A stretch of 16,214 bases of DNA from Candidatus Cloacimonadota bacterium. Its GTDB lineage: Bacteria > Cloacimonadota > Cloacimonadia > Cloacimonadales > Cloacimonadaceae. Each line of letters opens with the position of its first letter. Positions within the stretch are counted from its first letter, which is position 1. Positions 13,153-16,214 of the stretch are shown piece by piece. The notes under the pieces are model-generated. The model did not search any database. It worked only from the letters and a program-made list of their open reading frames with translations, and had not been told where the DNA came from. Where the stretch lies: positions 1-16,214 of the forward strand of contig DAHVPA010000017.1 of the NCBI GenBank assembly GCA_027318525.1, in the 5' to 3' direction. The position numbers were made by a program, and so were the translations under genes.

Positions 13153-14847
13153 TCAAAAGCCGGAATTCAATCCCAGATGTATCAAGCCTGAACTCAGTTT
13201 GGGCAAGCCTTCACCCTCTATGGGCAAAGCATAACTGAAATTGATTATTCCCACTCTGGTCTGCAGGGACAAGCCAATCCCGGTCGCCATTAAATCCCAT
13301 TTTAAGGGATCGGGAGCAGTCTGCACCATTCCATTGTCTAGCAACAGGTAGATTCTGGAATCCCCGGTCAACAGATATCCAAGTTCACTGTTGATCCAAC
13401 CGGTTCTCCAGCCGCTGAATACCTCTTCGTTATAACCGCGGAGTGAACTGTATCCCCCCAGTTTATACTGCTCATACAGTTTAGCCTGTTTATCTGATAT
13501 CTCCCGATAATGCCCGCCAATGGAATAAACCAGTCTGCCTGTTAGTGCATAATAGGTTGCCGCATCTACTTCCGTTACCGGTATATACTTCTTAGCTCTG
13601 CCTGTCTTCCTATATGTCAAGCCTGTCCTCAGATTGAGCTGATGGTTAAGGGTGGGGCTAAGCTCTCTATTGTTCTTCATGTAGCGCCAAAACAATCCGC
13701 CCTTAAGATATGAAGTCCTTTTGTAATCAAGCGAATCCGGATAGTCTGGGTAAAATTGTTCTGTAGCTACGTCAGCCCCCAACTTCTGATAAATCCTATT
13801 GTAATATATGCTCAAGCCTGCTTTGGTGCGCACCCAGGCTGAGTCTTCCCTTGCTCTGAAAAAACTGATGTCACCTGCCAAGGGATACTTATAAGGTCCT
13901 GATTCGTGATAGTTAAGCTCCAGCGTTTGGTTTGACTTGCTCAAGCTGTTCCAGTTCAGGTTTAAAGCTCGGTCTGTGCCCCAGAGATTGAGAAAATGCA
14001 GACGCAGATATCCATTTAACGAGTTTTTATTGTTCTGCTTGCCGGTATTCAATCCCAGCAAACCTTCAAATCTGGTCATACTTGATTCTTCAATGCCCAG
14101 CAGTAAAGTGGATTTATCCAGAGGAGTTATCTTGCAGGCTTTGATATAATCACGGCTTAGCAGGTTTTCTTCGGCTTGGGCAATGATATCTGGATTGATT
14201 TTATCACTCAGGCTCAAGCCTGATATTTTAAGCAGTGACTTTGGTTTGCTTACTTTATTACCGCTAAACCGGTATGACTGCAGACTGAATAAAGGACCTT
14301 CGTTAATTGATATTACTGCTTCCGCCCCTGCGTCTCCCCAACTGAGTGAATCCAACCCCGTTTCGGCAAAGAGATATCCCCTGTTGGCATATAATGTTGT
14401 GATGGATTGCATAATGCCCGGCAGTTCCCGCAGATTGATTATCATCCCTTGCGGTATCCTGATTAGCTGCCGCAGCTTGTCATCCGTAAAATACCTGTTC
14501 CCTCTGAATGATATTCTGCCGACCTGGTCTGTATTGCCTTCTTCAACTCTGTAAACCAATACAACCTCAGTCGTGTCTGAGGGAATGAGATCAGTCAGTT
14601 CAATTCTAGCAAAATAAAAGCCTTGTCTTTGCAGGTTGGCTTGGATGGTCTGCTTTAATGCTTCGGATGTTTCTGGGCTATAAAGCGGTTTTTGGGCAAA
14701 GTCTATGCCTTTAAGCAGTTGTTCTTTGGTGCTAGATTTAAGCCCCTGCAGTTCTACGCCTGTGATAATCAGATCTTCTTCAGCTTTCAGCATTGCCACG
14801 TATAAAAGAAGAATCAACAGCAGGACAAGCTGACCAAACCTGTGCAT
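13153..14847 (-). CDS. Omp85-family outer-membrane protein with POTRA domains (TamA-like)
   Basis: This is a 564-residue outer-membrane assembly or translocation protein. A signal peptide is likely cut after LKA (residue 22). About three POTRA domains follow (roughly 26-105, 108-183, 185-255), visible as repeated beta-alpha-alpha-beta-beta blocks with GFYFARIEL, GNRYFTDDKL, NRGYLFAE and INEGPLF. The barrel (about 256-564) has the loop-6 signature LRGY (469-472) in YKLGGYSSLRGYNEEVFSGW, the Omp85 end pattern with SSGLIHLGLNSGF, and a terminal Phe. The length is near TamA (577) and well below BamA (about 800), so TamA-like is the better guess; the true cargo is unknown and a FhaC-like role is not excluded. 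A TTG at 14853 could extend it by two codons, but AAAGG (14860-14856) is 8 nt from ATG 14847 and only 2 nt from the TTG, so 14847 is preferred. It follows lepA by 39 nt, probably in one transcript. Confidence 0.85.
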   Translation of the reverse strand: MHRFGQLVLLLILLLYVAMLKAEEDLIITGVELQGLKSSTKEQLLKGIDFAQKPLYSPETSEALKQTIQANLQRQGFYFARIELTDLIPSDTTEVVLVYRVEEGNTDQVGRISFRGNRYFTDDKLRQLIRIPQGMIINLRELPGIMQSITTLYANRGYLFAETGLDSLSWGDAGAEAVISINEGPLFSLQSYRFSGNKVSKPKSLLKISGLSLSDKINPDIIAQAEENLLSRDYIKACKITPLDKSTLLLGIEESSMTRFEGLLGLNTGKQNNKNSLNGYLRLHFLNLWGTDRALNLNWNSLSKSNQTLELNYHESGPYKYPLAGDISFFRAREDSAWVRTKAGLSIYYNRIYQKLGADVATEQFYPDYPDSLDYKRTSYLKGGLFWRYMKNNRELSPTLNHQLNLRTGLTYRKTGRAKKYIPVTEVDAATYYALTGRLVYSIGGHYREISDKQAKLYEQYKLGGYSSLRGYNEEVFSGWRTGWINSELGYLLTGDSRIYLLLDNGMVQTAPDPLKWDLMATGIGLSLQTRVGIINFSYALPIEGEGLPKLSSGLIHLGLNSGF

Positions 14848-14886
14848 CAGCAAAACCTTTGTATTGGATCAGAGATTGGGATTGAT

Positions 14887-16214
14887 TTACTCCCTGTCAG
14901 CTTTAAGCACTGCCAGGAAGGCTTCCTGCGGTACTTGAACATTACCGATATCCTTCATCCGCTTTTTGCCTTCTTTCTGCTTTTCCAAAAGCTTGCGTTT
15001 ACGGGTGATGTCACCTCCGTAGCATTTGGCGGTAACGTCCTTGCGAAGAGGATTAATCGTGCTGCGGGCAATGACCTTGCCTCCGATGCAGGCTTGCAGC
15101 GCTATCTTAAAAAGATGCCTGGGAATTACTTCCGCCAGCGTTTCCGTTACGCTCTTGCCCCAGTTGTAGGATTTGTCCACATGGCAGATAAAACTCATGG
15201 CATCTACCTTTTCGCCATTGATGAGGATATCCACCTTCACCACATCGGATTTGCGGTTTTCCAGAAAGGTATAGTCCATGGAGGCATAGCCCCGGCTGAC
15301 TGTTTTAAGCTTGTCATAAAAATCAAAGATGATTTCGATTAGCGGCATCTGATAATGCAGCGCTACCCGTTTGTCGTCTATATATTGAATGTTTTGCTGA
15401 ATCCCGCGCCGTTCCTGTGCCAGTTTCATAATATTGCCGATGTAGTCAGTGGGCACGATTATCTCCGTTTCCATGATAGGTTCCATCACATCTTCAATTC
15501 GAGTCGGATCAGGAAAATCTATGGGATTGTAAACAATGATATCGCTGCCGTCTTTGAGTCGGATGAGAAACCGCACGGACGGAGTAGTGGCAATGATGGG
15601 AACATTATATTCCCGGTAAAGGCGTTCCTTTACAATTTCCAGATGCAGCATACCCAGGAATCCGCAGCGGAAGCCATATCCCAAGGCGGCGGAAGCTTCT
15701 TTTTCATAAACCAGCGAGGCATCATTCAGTTTCAGCTTGGCAATCGCTTCCACCAGGTTTTCATAATCCTCGCCATTGATGGGGAAAATCCCGCTGTAAA
15801 CCATGGGCTTTGGCTCTTGAAATCCGCCCAGCGGCTCAGGACAGCCCCCTTTGGCAAGGGTTATGGTATCACCCACGCGAGCATCTGCCACTTCCTTGAT
15901 ATTGGCAATGATGTATCCCGCTTCGCCGGAGGAAAGACCTGCCTGCGGTATAAACTTGAGCCCCAGATACCCAATCTCTTCAATCTCATATTCATGATTA
16001 TTGGCAAAGAGCTTGATACGGTCGCCTTTGCTCAGCTTCCCGTCAAACATTCTGACCAGCACCACAACTCCCCTATAGACATCATAGTAGGAGTCAAAAA
16101 TCAGGGCTTTGGGAGGATTGCTGTCCACACCTTTGGGAGCCGGAAGCTGCCTGCAGATTGCATCCAGCAGGTGTTCCACATTCAGACCTGTTTTGGCGCT
16201 GACCTTGATGATTT
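14887..16214 (-). CDS. lepA: Elongation factor 4 (LepA GTPase), 5' end outside the window
   Basis: This is a ribosome-associated translational GTPase that acts on stalled or initiating ribosomes. The 441 C-terminal residues are visible and the frame is open to the right edge. The first residues, IIKVSAKTGLNVEHLLDAI, contain the G5 motif SAK. The P-loop and switch regions lie outside. EF-G-like domains follow (GVVVLVRMFDGKLSKGDRI, then FRCGFLGMLHLEIVKERLYR). The LepA-specific C-terminal domain is unmistakable, with KCYGGDITRKRKLLEKQKEG and IGNVQVPQEAFLAVLK near the end. Whole LepA is about 600 residues, so the first 160 or so are missing. The GTG at 16179 is an internal Val. The gene continues into the TamA-like gene 39 nt downstream. 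Confidence 0.97.
   Translation of the reverse strand, partial: IIKVSAKTGLNVEHLLDAICRQLPAPKGVDSNPPKALIFDSYYDVYRGVVVLVRMFDGKLSKGDRIKLFANNHEYEIEEIGYLGLKFIPQAGLSSGEAGYIIANIKEVADARVGDTITLAKGGCPEPLGGFQEPKPMVYSGIFPINGEDYENLVEAIAKLKLNDASLVYEKEASAALGYGFRCGFLGMLHLEIVKERLYREYNVPIIATTPSVRFLIRLKDGSDIIVYNPIDFPDPTRIEDVMEPIMETEIIVPTDYIGNIMKLAQERRGIQQNIQYIDDKRVALHYQMPLIEIIFDFYDKLKTVSRGYASMDYTFLENRKSDVVKVDILINGEKVDAMSFICHVDKSYNWGKSVTETLAEVIPRHLFKIALQACIGGKVIARSTINPLRKDVTAKCYGGDITRKRKLLEKQKEGKKRMKDIGNVQVPQEAFLAVLKADRE

Noticed and set aside
13122..13235. Possible small + strand gene starting at TTG after GGAGG near 13109
   Set aside because: It would be only about 38 codons, runs antisense into the Omp85 gene, and its sequence looks random; the GGAGG is probably coincidental.
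14842..15342. 166-codon + strand frame opposite the end of lepA
   Set aside because: It is the reverse reading of the strongly conserved LepA C-terminal domain and shows no family motif.

Overview
The window (about 45% GC by eye) comes from the chromosome of a Gram-negative-type bacterium. It encodes two lipoproteins with lipoboxes, a DUF5723-type outer-membrane barrel and an Omp85/TamA-like protein with POTRA domains. The gene mix resembles the FCB side of the tree, for example Cloacimonadota-like candidate phyla, but that placement is inference from gene content only. No tRNA, rRNA, CRISPR array, transposase or phage gene was seen.

Region 1 (2-4932, + strand) is a type II fatty acid synthesis operon in the classical order: fabH (5' end cut off by the window), fabD, fabG, acpP, fabF, then rnc (RNase III). 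All catalytic residues that can be checked are present. The intercistronic gaps are unusually rich in RNA secondary structure. There is a stem-loop before acpP, a 131-nt rod-like folded element between acpP and fabF, a perfect hairpin against the fabF ribosome binding site, and a strong hairpin between fabF and rnc. Because the operon also encodes the double-strand RNA endonuclease, these are candidate RNase III processing or control sites.

Region 2 (4938-12690, + strand) continues with almost no gaps. It holds an Elp3-like radical SAM protein without an acetyltransferase domain and a large lipoprotein of unknown function. A DUF5723-type outer-membrane barrel overlaps the lipoprotein by 4 nt. 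Next come a membrane-anchored VWA protein with a degenerate glutamine-amidotransferase-like region, a small single-pass FxLYD-like protein, and a soluble hybrid histidine kinase (PAS-HisKA-HATPase-REC) with an odd cysteine-rich linker. The tight spacing suggests co-transcription, so the envelope proteins and the kinase may act together.

Region 3 (12691-16214, mainly - strand) is convergent with region 2. lepA (start outside the window) is followed by a TamA-sized Omp85 protein, then an AT-rich intergenic stretch, then a tiny lipoprotein with a 39-bp internal duplication. A hairpin with a U-tract on the - strand ends this unit and lies in the convergent gap with the kinase gene.

The points most worth a second look are the 131-nt rod between acpP and fabF, the lipoprotein/barrel/VWA/kinase cluster, and the Cys-rich linker of the kinase.
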